Source: an uncultured Flavobacteriales bacterium (GTDB lineage Bacteria; Bacteroidota; Bacteroidia; Flavobacteriales_D; Sanyastnellaceae). From it: a DNA stretch of 26,971 bases. The position numbers and the translations under genes were made by a program. Shown here in pieces: positions 8,146-16,120 of this stretch (positions within the stretch are counted from its first letter, which is position 1; every line of letters begins with the position of its first letter). A model generated the notes under the pieces. The model did not search any database. It was not told where the DNA came from and saw nothing but the letters and a program-made list of their open reading frames with translations. Location: NCBI GenBank assembly GCA_937890245.1, contig CALACF010000427.1, positions 1 through 26,971 on the forward strand. Direction: 5' to 3'.

Positions 8146-9054
8146 TTACAGCAAGGTCGCCATGGCGGCTAAAACCAACAGCGCCCAAAGCGCGGCGGAG
8201 CCCCAGTACTTTTTCCGCGGAACGGTCGCTGGCACATTCCACGCGGCGAACAAAACGAACCAGCCGCAGGGGGTGTGATCGGGGTGAAAAGCCCATGCGG
8301 CAGCCAAAGCCACAGCACTCCAAGTCGAAGTCATCATGCGGGTCCGACGGGATTGGGCTGTGGCTGTCGAGAGTTTTTGTGTCCGAATCACCAAGCCCAC
8401 GGTGGCCCAGATCAACACGAGCCAGAACGGCCACAGCGCAAGGGGCTCAAGCGAGAAAACCCGCAAATCAGGTACTGAATCCAGCAGCATGACCCACGCC
8501 TCCGGACCACGCCAAAGCCACCATACGGCCGCCGCTATCCACCACGGCGTCAGCGCCCCCATGGCCCAAGCCATGATCGTCGCCGGGCGCAAGCGCATCA
8601 TGTGCGCCATCCCCGCAAGCAACGCCGGCACGCCCCACACGAAGCTGAAGTCAAAAAGTGAGGCTGTTCCCGCGATGAACGAAGCGGCAAACATCAGGCC
8701 CGTGGCAAGCTGCTCCGAACGCACCATCAGGGCCAAGCGCATGGAAAACACCACGGCAAACAGCCCCGTGAAGACCTCCTGTTGCGCGCCTTGCGCCAGC
8801 AGCACCGTCCCCACCACGGCCGCCGTCCACGACGGGAGTGCAGTGGGCCGATCGCTCATACCCGATGACATGTGGGCGATGTGAATTGCGCGTACAGTGG
8901 CGATCAAAATCAGCCATGACACACCAAATTCTCTACATATTTCGGCCGCATTGAAATTCCCTGAAATGCCAGCCCACACTGATAAAACAAGCACCGAAGA
9001 CAGCGGCACAGCCAGCCATGCAATGGGTTGATTCGATTCAAGTGTCCTTAACAT
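8146..9054 (-). CDS. Polytopic membrane protein, DUF6427-like
   Basis: A 302-residue integral membrane protein with about eight or nine hydrophobic helices, for example WLAVPLSSVLVLSVWAG near residue 15-30, a helix with GLFAVVFSMRLALMV, FVWGVPALLAGMAHMMRLR, IAAAVWWLW, LWPFWLVLIWATVGLVIR, and a terminal LWALLVLAAMATLL. I assign it to DUF6427 on length, the many helices and short loops with FSMRLALM-like and SLFDFSFVWG-like segments, and synteny with purD and a DUF6341-like small protein, a neighbourhood I remember from Flavobacteriia. Function unknown. The ATG at 9054 lies 45 bases from the divergent small gene at 9100. The sequence is rich in Trp and Ala, consistent with the high-GC genome. 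Confidence 0.62.
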   Translation of the reverse strand: MLRTLESNQPIAWLAVPLSSVLVLSVWAGISGNFNAAEICREFGVSWLILIATVRAIHIAHMSSGMSDRPTALPSWTAAVVGTVLLAQGAQQEVFTGLFAVVFSMRLALMVRSEQLATGLMFAASFIAGTASLFDFSFVWGVPALLAGMAHMMRLRPATIMAWAMGALTPWWIAAAVWWLWRGPEAWVMLLDSVPDLRVFSLEPLALWPFWLVLIWATVGLVIRTQKLSTATAQSRRTRMMTSTWSAVALAAAWAFHPDHTPCGWFVLFAAWNVPATVPRKKYWGSAALWALLVLAAMATLL

Positions 9055-9067
9055 GCGCCCTTGTTCC

Positions 9068-9075
9068 TATTTTTG
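9068..9075 (+). promoter_or_regulatory. Putative -7 box TATTTTTG ahead of the small membrane protein gene
   Basis: TATTTTTG fits the Bacteroidota -7 consensus TAnnTTTG exactly. It ends 24 bases before the ATG at 9100, a reasonable distance. No TTG lies at the expected 17-23 bases upstream, so the -33 element is missing or weak. Confidence 0.4.
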
Positions 9076-9099
9076 CACCCGTTCAATCAGCGAAAGGTC

Positions 9100-9267
9100 A
9101 TGAATCTGCAGGAAATCCTCACACCCATTGCGAAGTTCGCCGAAGAAACCTTCGAGCTCATTTTGGTGCCGATGAGTGGCCCGTTCAATACCGCAGTTAT
9201 CATTCTGACACTGTGCAGTTTGGCCGTTTGGTTGCGCACGATGAAGCGCCGGGAAAAAGCCGGCTGA
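9100..9267 (+). CDS. Small single-span membrane protein, DUF6341-like
   Basis: A 55-residue protein starting MNLQEILTPIAKFAEE. It has an amphipathic N-terminal part, then FELILVPMSGPFNTA, one membrane helix (about 33-46, VIILTLCSLAVWL) and a basic tail RTMKRREKAG. This plan (short start, VPMSGPFN-like segment, one helix, basic cytoplasmic tail) resembles DUF6341 of Flavobacteriia, which I remember near DUF6427 and purD, the neighbours found here. The reading frame runs 13 codons further up to a TTG at 9061, but the ATG at 9100 gives the family-like start. The gene is divergent from the DUF6427-like gene and converges on purD with a 33-base gap. Function unknown. Confidence 0.6.
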   Translation: MNLQEILTPIAKFAEETFELILVPMSGPFNTAVIILTLCSLAVWLRTMKRREKAG

Positions 9268-9300
9268 ACGCTTATTCTGCGCACCAGTCAAGGGCGTAAA

Positions 9301-10602
9301 TCACTTGACCGGGATGGCCAATCTGCCAATATCTGAACGTTGGATTTTTCCCTCAAAGTCAACCTTTCCGGCCAACTCATAGGCCGCGTCAATCGCCTTT
9401 TCTAAATCTGCGCCCATGCCGACGCACGCAGCAACGCGTCCGCCCGATGTAACCACGCCGTCGCCGCTATTTTCCGTGCCCGCGTGGAACAGCATTTGCG
9501 TGGCGCCGTCCTCCTCAAGCGTTTTCGGTGAGGGCGCCTCGAACGACTTTCCCTTCTTGTAAGCGCCTGGATATCCCTCTGATGCCAATACAACACTGGC
9601 CGCCGCTCCTGCGCGCTCGACCACGTGCATTTCGCTGAGCATGCCCGTCGTCAGGCCATCGAACAAGTGTAGCAAGTCAGACTCAAGTCTGGCCAGTACG
9701 ACCTGTGCTTCAGGATCGCCCATGCGCACATTGTACTCGATGAGATAAGGATCGCCCGCCACCTTCATCAGTCCGAAGAAAATGAATCCGCAGTACGGAA
9801 TGCCGTCCCTTTCCAGGCCGCGAATAGTTGGGATGATGACCTGGTTCTTTACCTTCTCCATGAACTCAGGTGTCAGATGTGGCACCGGACTGATCGCGCC
9901 CATGCCCCCTGTGTTCGGGCCCGTGTCATCGTCGCCGATCCGCTTGTAATCCATGGCCGATGGCAGCATCCGCCAAGACTGACCGTCGGTGAGAACGAAC
10001 ATGCTGACCTCGATGCCAGTCAAAAATTGCTCGATGACGACTTCCCTTCCGGCCCTGCCAAATGAAGCCCCCTTGAGCATTTCACTGACGGCCTTTTTTG
10101 CCTCCTGCAACTTTTCCGTGATGATCACCCCCTTGCCAGCAGCCAATCCACTGGCCTTGATGACGTAGGGCGCTTTGAGCGTATCGAGATAAGCCTGGGC
10201 CGCACGAATTTCACCTTTGTAAAACGATGCGTACTTGGCGGTTGGAATGCGGTGGCGCTCCATAAACTCCTTCGAAAAGCACTTGCTGCTCTCGAGCTGA
10301 GCGCCTGCTTTGCTCGGTCCTACAATTGCGACGTTGTTCAACGAGGCGTCCGCTCGGAACGCATCCACGAGGCCTTCTGCAAGTGGCGCTTCTGGGCCAA
10401 CGACGATCATGTCGATAGATTCAGCCACACAGAAATCGCCCAAGGCCCTGAAGTCCATGATGTCCAGCGCGACATTCTCGCCAAGCATATCCGTTCCCGC
10501 ATTCCCTGGTGCGATGAACATTTTATCTAGCAATGAGCTCTGAGACAGCTTCCAAGCCATCGCGTGCTCACGCCCCCCCGATCCGAGTATCAAAACGCGC
10601 AT
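9301..10602 (-). CDS. purD: Phosphoribosylamine-glycine ligase (GAR synthetase)
   Basis: ATP-grasp ligase joining phosphoribosylamine to glycine with ATP, step 2 of de novo purine synthesis. At 433 residues it is of normal length. It shows the N-terminal RVLILGSGGREHAMAWKL, the VGPEAPLAEGLVDAF segment, SKCFSKEFMERHRIPTA, the ATP-grasp Gly-rich part with VIKASGLAAGKGVII, VVIEQFLTGIEVSMFVLTDG, GDDDTGPNTGGMGA, and YNVRMGDPEAQVV, which carries metal and substrate ligands. The C-terminal domain ends with GKIQRSDIGRLAI. Stand-alone: the neighbours on both sides are on the opposite strand, so it is probably a single-gene transcript. The start ATG follows a TAGTTTTG box by 18 bases. Confidence 0.97.
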   Translation of the reverse strand: MRVLILGSGGREHAMAWKLSQSSLLDKMFIAPGNAGTDMLGENVALDIMDFRALGDFCVAESIDMIVVGPEAPLAEGLVDAFRADASLNNVAIVGPSKAGAQLESSKCFSKEFMERHRIPTAKYASFYKGEIRAAQAYLDTLKAPYVIKASGLAAGKGVIITEKLQEAKKAVSEMLKGASFGRAGREVVIEQFLTGIEVSMFVLTDGQSWRMLPSAMDYKRIGDDDTGPNTGGMGAISPVPHLTPEFMEKVKNQVIIPTIRGLERDGIPYCGFIFFGLMKVAGDPYLIEYNVRMGDPEAQVVLARLESDLLHLFDGLTTGMLSEMHVVERAGAAASVVLASEGYPGAYKKGKSFEAPSPKTLEEDGATQMLFHAGTENSGDGVVTSGGRVAACVGMGADLEKAIDAAYELAGKVDFEGKIQRSDIGRLAIPVK

Positions 10603-10620
10603 TCCCTTTCAATTGTTCGT

Positions 10621-10628
10621 CAAAACTA
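10621..10628 (-). promoter_or_regulatory. Putative -7 box TAGTTTTG for purD
   Basis: Read on the minus strand, TAGTTTTG matches TAnnTTTG exactly and ends 18 bases before the purD ATG in a 95-base divergent spacer. No TTG sits at the standard distance upstream; the nearest are too close or too far, so only the -7 half is supported. Confidence 0.45.
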
Positions 10629-10671
10629 AACCCAACAGCGCTGCCGTAGCGCTCGTCTTTTCAACAGCGTT

Positions 10672-10679
10672 TACCTTCG
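10672..10679 (+). promoter_or_regulatory. Putative -7 box TACCTTCG for the glycosyltransferase fusion gene
   Basis: TACCTTCG fits TAnnTTTG with one C for T, and the identical octamer precedes the TonB receptor gene. It ends 18 bases before the GTG start, in the spacer shared with purD. No TTG -33 element is evident. Confidence 0.35.
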
Positions 10680-10697
10680 GCGCAATTCTGCCGCTTC

Positions 10698-12509
10698 GTG
10701 ACCGAATCTTCTGCGCAAACCAACCTCCTCGAGGGGCTCCTCGCCCCAGTCCCCACCCTATCCGTAGTGGTGATCACGCACAATGAGGACCACAACATCG
10801 CTGCGTGCTTGGAGTCCGTCTTCGCTTGGGCAGACGACTTGGTCGTGGTCGACAGCCACAGCACCGACCGCACAGCAGCCATCGCGGAATCGCTTGGAGC
10901 CCGTGTCTTCCAGCGCAAATGGGCCGGCTACTCCGCTACCAAAAATTGGGCAAATGAGCAGGCCAAGGGGGAGTGGATTCTGAGTCTGGACGCCGATGAA
11001 GTGGTGTCCGAAACGCTGCAGCACTCGATTTTAGAGTTCCTGAAAACCGCCGGGGACAACGCGGCCGGGTCTGCTGGGGCGACGCGGGCAATTTCAATGG
11101 GCGCCGAGATGAACCGCCTCACCCAATACTGCGGCGTCTGGGTCTGGCACAGCGGTTGGTACCCCGATCGAAAAGTCCGGTTGTGGAAAAAAAACACGGC
11201 CATGTGGCGAGGCGAGCTGCATGAAACCTTGGTTTTTGACGAGCCGCGCCATGCCAATTTGACCAGGCTCCACGGAAATATCCTGCACTTCAGTTACCCC
11301 TCCGCGGAAACACACTACGCCCAAATAGAGAAGTTTGGGCGGATTTGGGCACTGGGGAAGTTTCGGAAAGGGAAGCAGGTTGGACGCGCCAAGGGCGCCT
11401 TGAAAGTTGGCGCTCAATGGGCCAAGACGTACTTGGTCAAGGGCGGGTTTCGCGACGGCCGTACGGGCTGGGTGATCGCCCGGCGAAGCGCCTTTGCCAC
11501 AGCGCGAAAGCTGCAAATACTTCGGGGCCTTGGGCGTGCGAAGGCCGCGAAGCGCTTCATAATTTGTCGGACGGACGCCATCGGTGACGTCGTGCTCAGT
11601 CTGCCGATTGCCGCCGCCATCAAGGCCGATCGCCCCGATGCGCACGTGGCCTTCTGCGTTCGCGCGTATGCCGCAGCTGTGGTTGCCTGCAGCCCATTCG
11701 TTGATGAAATCTTGATCTGGGACCCCGGGCAGGAAAATTTCTCCCAGGAGCCGGGGGCTTTCGATGCGGGGGTGTTGGCGTTTCCTGACTCCGCTGTTTT
11801 GAAAGCTTTGCGCGCTATCAAGGTCGGCCGAATCGCCGGTACCGGTCGGAGGCTTCACACCGTTGCACGGCTAAACGACCCGGTGTGGAGTGGGCGCAAA
11901 TTCTCTGGCCTCCACGAAGCGGAGCACGGCCTAAAGCTGCTCGAGCGTTGGGGGATCCCGCCGTTGGAGGGCGACCAGTTAGACGCTGCTACACGCTTGA
12001 ATGCACCGCCGCCGAGCGCAGCGGTTGAGCTGCTTTTGGATGGAAAAACGCCCGTGCTGATACACCCCGGGTCGGCGGGAAGCGCGGGAAATTGGCCTGT
12101 CGAAAAATTTGCTGAATTGGGCCGCACGCTTGTGGAACACGGGCATCGGGTGCTGGTAACGGGCACGGAGGACGAGGGCGTGGAATTTCGCGATGCATTT
12201 CCCTGGAGCACCGGACTGGTCGACACAACCGGTCAGCTTCGTCTCGAAGAGCTCATCGCGCTCATAGGCCAATCCGAATTGCTGGTCGCATCGAGCACGG
12301 GGCCCCTGCATATTGCCGCCGGCATAGGCATCCGATGCTTGGGGCTGTACCAAGCACAGGCGCCCATGTGGCCCGCTCGCTGGGCGCCAATCGGTCCCAA
12401 GGCCAGCTGGATCGCAGCCGACAGCCTGGACGCCAATGGCCATCTGGATCTTTCCGTTCAAGAGGTCACGGAGGCCTTGGGTGCTTTCAATCAGCCCGCC
12501 AGCCGCTGA
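10698..12509 (+). CDS. Two-domain glycosyltransferase: GT2 fused to GT9 (heptosyltransferase-like)
   Basis: A single 603-residue frame holding two glycosyltransferases. Residues about 20-275 are a GT2 enzyme of the WaaE/KdtX-like lipopolysaccharide-core type: LSVVVITHNEDHNIAACLES, DDLVVVDSHSTDRT, the DxD-like LSLDADEVV at 96-103, GGFRDGRTGWVIA, and the RRSAFATARKLQ tail typical of such proteins. Residues about 286-600 are a GT9 enzyme: FIICRTDAIGDVVLSLP, LIHPGSAGSAGNWPVEKFAEL and SSTGPLHIAAGIGI, the sugar-nucleotide site. GT9 starts within about ten residues of the GT2 tail, with no long linker. These are usually separate genes in Bacteroidota. The start is GTG; no ATG fits before the GT2 core. 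It likely acts at the inner face of the inner membrane on LPS core or a surface glycan. Its 3' end overlaps the convergent O-antigen ligase gene by 23 bases. Confidence 0.9.
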   Translation: MTESSAQTNLLEGLLAPVPTLSVVVITHNEDHNIAACLESVFAWADDLVVVDSHSTDRTAAIAESLGARVFQRKWAGYSATKNWANEQAKGEWILSLDADEVVSETLQHSILEFLKTAGDNAAGSAGATRAISMGAEMNRLTQYCGVWVWHSGWYPDRKVRLWKKNTAMWRGELHETLVFDEPRHANLTRLHGNILHFSYPSAETHYAQIEKFGRIWALGKFRKGKQVGRAKGALKVGAQWAKTYLVKGGFRDGRTGWVIARRSAFATARKLQILRGLGRAKAAKRFIICRTDAIGDVVLSLPIAAAIKADRPDAHVAFCVRAYAAAVVACSPFVDEILIWDPGQENFSQEPGAFDAGVLAFPDSAVLKALRAIKVGRIAGTGRRLHTVARLNDPVWSGRKFSGLHEAEHGLKLLERWGIPPLEGDQLDAATRLNAPPPSAAVELLLDGKTPVLIHPGSAGSAGNWPVEKFAELGRTLVEHGHRVLVTGTEDEGVEFRDAFPWSTGLVDTTGQLRLEELIALIGQSELLVASSTGPLHIAAGIGIRCLGLYQAQAPMWPARWAPIGPKASWIAADSLDANGHLDLSVQEVTEALGAFNQPASR

Positions 12510-14031
12510 GAAGTACGGCGCCCCAGGCCACCAATGTCACACCGGACTGCGTTTCCAAGGTGTCTTCCGTCAAGAAGGCCATGGCCACCATTGCGATAAA
12601 TGGCAAGAGCAGGCCAGCCGAACCCTCTCGCAGGCCTTGATACATTCCCAGGGCCAGCCACCCCAGCAAGGCAAACAAGCCGAACAAGCCAAATGCTTCC
12701 CAGAGCGCCAGGTACTGGTTGTGGGCGCGGTGCCTAAATGCAGGTTCCAGCGCGCTGTTAATTTGCTCGTACGCAGCGGCCGTCGCAGAAGGCACGTCGC
12801 CCGTTCCGACGCCGCCGAGCGGATGCGCGCTGACCACAGCCCAAGCCGCCCTCAAGTGTTCGATACGCTGCAAAGCCGAACTGCCCTGCACGCCCTGCCC
12901 GTCGCGCCACCGTCCCAAGGCAAACTGCAGCCGATTCCAGCGGACAACCAAGCCGCTTCCGTGGAGCTCAACGGTGGAGGGCACACCGCGTTCGATGGCC
13001 GCAATTTCAACTGAACTCAGGGACGCAACCCCTTCTGCATCTTTTGGTTGGCCTTTTGAGGCAAGGAATCGGATAAGGGTGCCAGAGAGGGATTGGCCCC
13101 GCAAATTTTTCCCGTTGAAGGACCGCGTACTGCGCTGATTCCAAGCGTAGGCCAATTCTCCCCAGGCCACCGACGCCCAAACAAAGTGGCCATTTTCTTG
13201 GATGAAGCTGCCGTCGACATGTTCGTATAACTCGCCCGCGGCCGAGTGCGTGGGGAGGTCCTCGGCGTGCAAGGGTTCGCCCGCGGCTGACATCCCGACT
13301 TTCAGCAAGATCACCGCCGCGAGAATCACAACGGCACCAGTGGTCCAAGCCGTGCGGAAACGGCGCCGCTGTGACCAGCCACTCGGCAGGGCCCACCATG
13401 GCGCAAGCACCGCCAACATGACAAAACCTGTCACGGCTTGCATCCACCAGAGGCCTCCCAGCACCGCTGCCAGAACGGCCCACCACCAGCAACGGGTCTT
13501 TGTCTGTGCATGTGAAAAATACCTGGCGACGACCACGGAAAACGCCAGCATCATACCAAAGCGAACATGCGATATGTAGACAGAAACCGCCCGTCCTTGG
13601 CCAAACGATTCAGCAAAAAAGGCGGCGTTCAAGAACAGCCCCAACAAGGCCGCCATCACGGCGAAGAGGAAGACTTTCAAGGCCCGGTCTCGGTCCTTGC
13701 GGACCATCGGCGGCACGGCCAATCCGGCCAATCCCAGGGCCAGCATGGGCAATTTTGCGCGCAAGTCATGCAGGCCGTACGTCCAATCTTCGGACCAAGC
13801 CATTCCGATAGTATGCAGCACGTATAGAGCGATCAAGCCGACGGAAACCCAGTTCAAGGAACGGTTCAACGTGGGGGAGGAAGCTCGCGAATCGCGGCCC
13901 CGGCGCATCGCGCAATCCGCAAGCCACACCGCCCCAAGCAGGCCCGTCGCTATGCTCATCATCGCATTGGAAAATGGCAGCGCCAAGGCCACCAGCGAAA
14001 ATGCCCAGCAATATGCGCGTGGAAAATTCAC
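12487..14031 (-). CDS. O-antigen ligase/polymerase family membrane protein
   Basis: A 514-residue polytopic protein of the O-antigen ligase (WaaL/Wzy, Wzy_C) superfamily, with about ten to twelve membrane helices. Helices fill roughly residues 5-235 and 430-510, with a large hydrophilic loop between, as expected for the periplasmic loop of this family. The loop contains SAHPLGGVGTGDV and HRAHNQYLALWEAFGLFG, the latter resembling the conserved HNxYL segment. The end has TEDTLETQSGV, which I recall from Bacteroidota homologues. It would transfer or polymerise glycan on a lipid carrier at the periplasmic face; ligase and polymerase cannot be told apart here. It starts at a GTG whose TGA-overlap (GTGA, 14028-14031) couples it to the S41 peptidase gene. 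It converges on the GT2-GT9 gene, which supports a shared LPS role. Confidence 0.85.
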   Translation of the reverse strand: MNFPRAYCWAFSLVALALPFSNAMMSIATGLLGAVWLADCAMRRGRDSRASSPTLNRSLNWVSVGLIALYVLHTIGMAWSEDWTYGLHDLRAKLPMLALGLAGLAVPPMVRKDRDRALKVFLFAVMAALLGLFLNAAFFAESFGQGRAVSVYISHVRFGMMLAFSVVVARYFSHAQTKTRCWWWAVLAAVLGGLWWMQAVTGFVMLAVLAPWWALPSGWSQRRRFRTAWTTGAVVILAAVILLKVGMSAAGEPLHAEDLPTHSAAGELYEHVDGSFIQENGHFVWASVAWGELAYAWNQRSTRSFNGKNLRGQSLSGTLIRFLASKGQPKDAEGVASLSSVEIAAIERGVPSTVELHGSGLVVRWNRLQFALGRWRDGQGVQGSSALQRIEHLRAAWAVVSAHPLGGVGTGDVPSATAAAYEQINSALEPAFRHRAHNQYLALWEAFGLFGLFALLGWLALGMYQGLREGSAGLLLPFIAMVAMAFLTEDTLETQSGVTLVAWGAVLLSGWRAD

Positions 14032-15704
14032 TCGGCGGAAGCCCCTGGCCCGGCCAACAAAGCATCAGCCTGTGGCCCGAAAACCTTCAAGGCCCACTCA
14101 ATTAAAGGGTCGTGCTCCAAACTGAAGGCCAACACCCCATGGGCGTGGTGATGGTGCAGCACGATTTCCTCCTCAATGGCCAGCTGCACCTCGTCCTTGT
14201 GCAAACCCAAATAAGTTGCGTTGTCCTGATCGAGTCCCGATCTCAGTGCCTCCAATTCTTTCGCGACCAAGGCGTCAACCCCCTCCTCCTCGGCGAGTTT
14301 GCCCAAGGCGTCAGCCATCTCTTTTGTCATGGATTCAAAGACAAATTCCTGCGCGTCGAGAAAGTCCGCAAACTCCGCCATGTCTTGGTCAGCAAGTTGA
14401 AATTCCACCGCCGGGCCGATGCTATCATGCGCAGCACCCCATTGCACAGCGTACTTGAATATCAAGTCCTCCACGTACAGCGCGTCGACAAATGCACTCA
14501 TGTACGGCAGATCGATGGGCAGGTCTGGCAGGACGCCGCGGCCGTCGGTCACGGGGCGGCCCCCGCGTGTGGTGAATTTGCTCACCAGCGAATCAGCCCG
14601 TTGCTGGGCGTGGCCCGTTTCATCGCGATGACCGCCGTAATCCAGGCGCTGAATACAGCGCCCACTCGGGGTGTAATACTTTGAAATTGTGACCTTTAAT
14701 CGCGTGTTGAACGCCATGTCCTTTGTCTGTTGTACGAGGCCCTTCCCGAAGCTCTCAGTGCCCAAAACTACCGCGCGATCAAGATCCTGCAGCGAGCCCG
14801 ACACAATTTCAGACGCACTCGCCGAACCCTCATTGATCAGTACGATCAGCGGCAAATCCTCAGCCAATGGCTCGTTCAGGCACGCGTAGGTCTTGTCGCG
14901 GGCCGGGTCCTTTCCCCGGGTGTAAACAACATCTTCCCCCTTGGGAACAAACAGATTAACTATGCTAATTGATTCCCGCAGCAAGCCGCCGCCGTTGCCG
15001 CGAAGGTCCAACACCAGTTGCTTGATCTCCAGTGAATCGCGCAAAGAGACCAAGGCCTCTTGCACCTCTTGGGCAGACCCACGCGTGAATTTCGAGAGAT
15101 AGATATAGCCAGTCGAGTCGTTCAGAAGGCCCGAATACGGCACGGCGTCCACCCGGACCTGCGCGCGTTCAACTTCAAAGTTCAGCAGTTCTTCTCGGCC
15201 CGGGCGCTCTATCTGAATTTCAGCCGTTGTCCCGCTCTGACCCTTGAGAAAGGACGAAACCTCTTCTGTGCTCATGCCATCTGTCAGGCTCTTGCCATCA
15301 ACCGCAACCACGACATCACCCGCCACAATTCCCGCTGCATGCGCGGGATAGCCCTCGTGCACCTCAATGATCGTCGTGCGGCCGTCAATTTGATTGACCA
15401 TTGTGCCAATGCCCCCATACTCCCCCGTACTCATGAAACGCAGGTCCTCAATACGGGACTCGGGATAGTAAACTGTGTACGGGTCGAGCGATTCGAGCAT
15501 CGCGTCGATGCCGACGCGCATCAGCGTACCAGGCTCAGGCTCTTCAACATAGAAAGTATGCACGCCCTCAAATACAGATATGAAAATCTCAAGATGCTTG
15601 GTGACTTCGAAAAGTCGGCCCTTGGGCGCAAAAGCCGCAGTGGTCAACAAAGCGCCAATGCCTATCAAGACGATGAGCGTGCGGCGGGGTCTCTGTGCGT
15701 TCAT
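14028..15704 (-). CDS. S41 family C-terminal processing peptidase
   Basis: A tail-specific protease, 558 residues, exported or membrane-anchored through MNAQRPRR plus a hydrophobic stretch (about 9-26), so it acts in the periplasm. After an N-terminal helical part comes a PDZ domain (about 93-180; STGEYGGIGTMV, GIVAGDVVVAVDGK), then the protease core with LVLDLRGNGGGLL, the catalytic Ser296 in NEGSASASEI and Lys321 in SFGKG, spaced 25 residues as in Prc, and YYTPSGRCIQ. The C-terminal helical extension is typical of Bacteroidota members; it contains an unusual HHHHAH run near 517. I place the start at the ATG at 15704, which overlaps the rnpA stop as ATGA; an in-frame ATG 16 codons upstream would run into rnpA and spoil the signal. 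The stop overlaps the ligase GTG. Confidence 0.94.
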   Translation of the reverse strand: MNAQRPRRTLIVLIGIGALLTTAAFAPKGRLFEVTKHLEIFISVFEGVHTFYVEEPEPGTLMRVGIDAMLESLDPYTVYYPESRIEDLRFMSTGEYGGIGTMVNQIDGRTTIIEVHEGYPAHAAGIVAGDVVVAVDGKSLTDGMSTEEVSSFLKGQSGTTAEIQIERPGREELLNFEVERAQVRVDAVPYSGLLNDSTGYIYLSKFTRGSAQEVQEALVSLRDSLEIKQLVLDLRGNGGGLLRESISIVNLFVPKGEDVVYTRGKDPARDKTYACLNEPLAEDLPLIVLINEGSASASEIVSGSLQDLDRAVVLGTESFGKGLVQQTKDMAFNTRLKVTISKYYTPSGRCIQRLDYGGHRDETGHAQQRADSLVSKFTTRGGRPVTDGRGVLPDLPIDLPYMSAFVDALYVEDLIFKYAVQWGAAHDSIGPAVEFQLADQDMAEFADFLDAQEFVFESMTKEMADALGKLAEEEGVDALVAKELEALRSGLDQDNATYLGLHKDEVQLAIEEEIVLHHHHAHGVLAFSLEHDPLIEWALKVFGPQADALLAGPGASAE

Positions 15705-16120
15705 GGTGGGGTAGTTCGATCCTTTTCGGGCGTTGCCAGTGTGGCTTGCCATTTCCGAATGATCTTGACCACACTGCGGTCGAGCTCCTCCAGCTTCGGC
15801 ATCTCCTTCCCTACAAAGATGAACACGGCAGCATATTGTATACCAGCCCCGCTCATTTGATTTTCAAGGTCGCCCTTGTGACGACGCCAAGCCTCGCGCA
15901 TCAGTCGCTTGATCCGATTCCGATCCACGGCACGGCCAAACCGGCGCTTGCTGACTTGTGTGGCCACTTGAATTGGAACGGCCTCGGGCAAATCGCACGG
16001 ATGCACGACCGAAAGCAGGGGGAAACCCTTCAATTTTACGCCTTTGACGAAGACTTCGTCAATCAGGTTGCGGCGCTTGAGGCGCTGCTTCTTACCAAAG
16101 GTGAGGCGCTTGATTGTCAG
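15701..16120 (-). CDS. rnpA: Ribonuclease P protein component, apparently starting at CTG
   Basis: Basic protein subunit of RNase P, which trims tRNA 5' leaders. It carries the signature FGRAVDRNRIKRLMREAWRR (RNR motif at residues 67-69) and the VPIQVATQVSKRRF strand before it. The first conventional start in frame, a TTG at 16033, would remove the family N-terminus. Translating upstream gives TIKRLTFGKKQRLKRRNLID and then EVFVKGVKLKGFPLLSV, which is clearly RnpA. The frame above it has no ATG, GTG or TTG; a CTG at 16120 falls exactly in a CTGA overlap with the hemD stop, the same arrangement as the two following junctions. That gives 139 residues. Alternatives are an ATC start two codons on, or a base error in the assembly. 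Identity is very sure; the start codon is inference. Confidence 0.9.
   Translation of the reverse strand: MTIKRLTFGKKQRLKRRNLIDEVFVKGVKLKGFPLLSVVHPCDLPEAVPIQVATQVSKRRFGRAVDRNRIKRLMREAWRRHKGDLENQMSGAGIQYAAVFIFVGKEMPKLEELDRSVVKIIRKWQATLATPEKDRTTPP

Noticed and set aside
15589..15752. Upstream ATG at 15752 for the S41 peptidase
   Set aside because: It would extend 16 codons into rnpA; the ATG at 15704 gives the ATGA overlap and a proper signal sequence.
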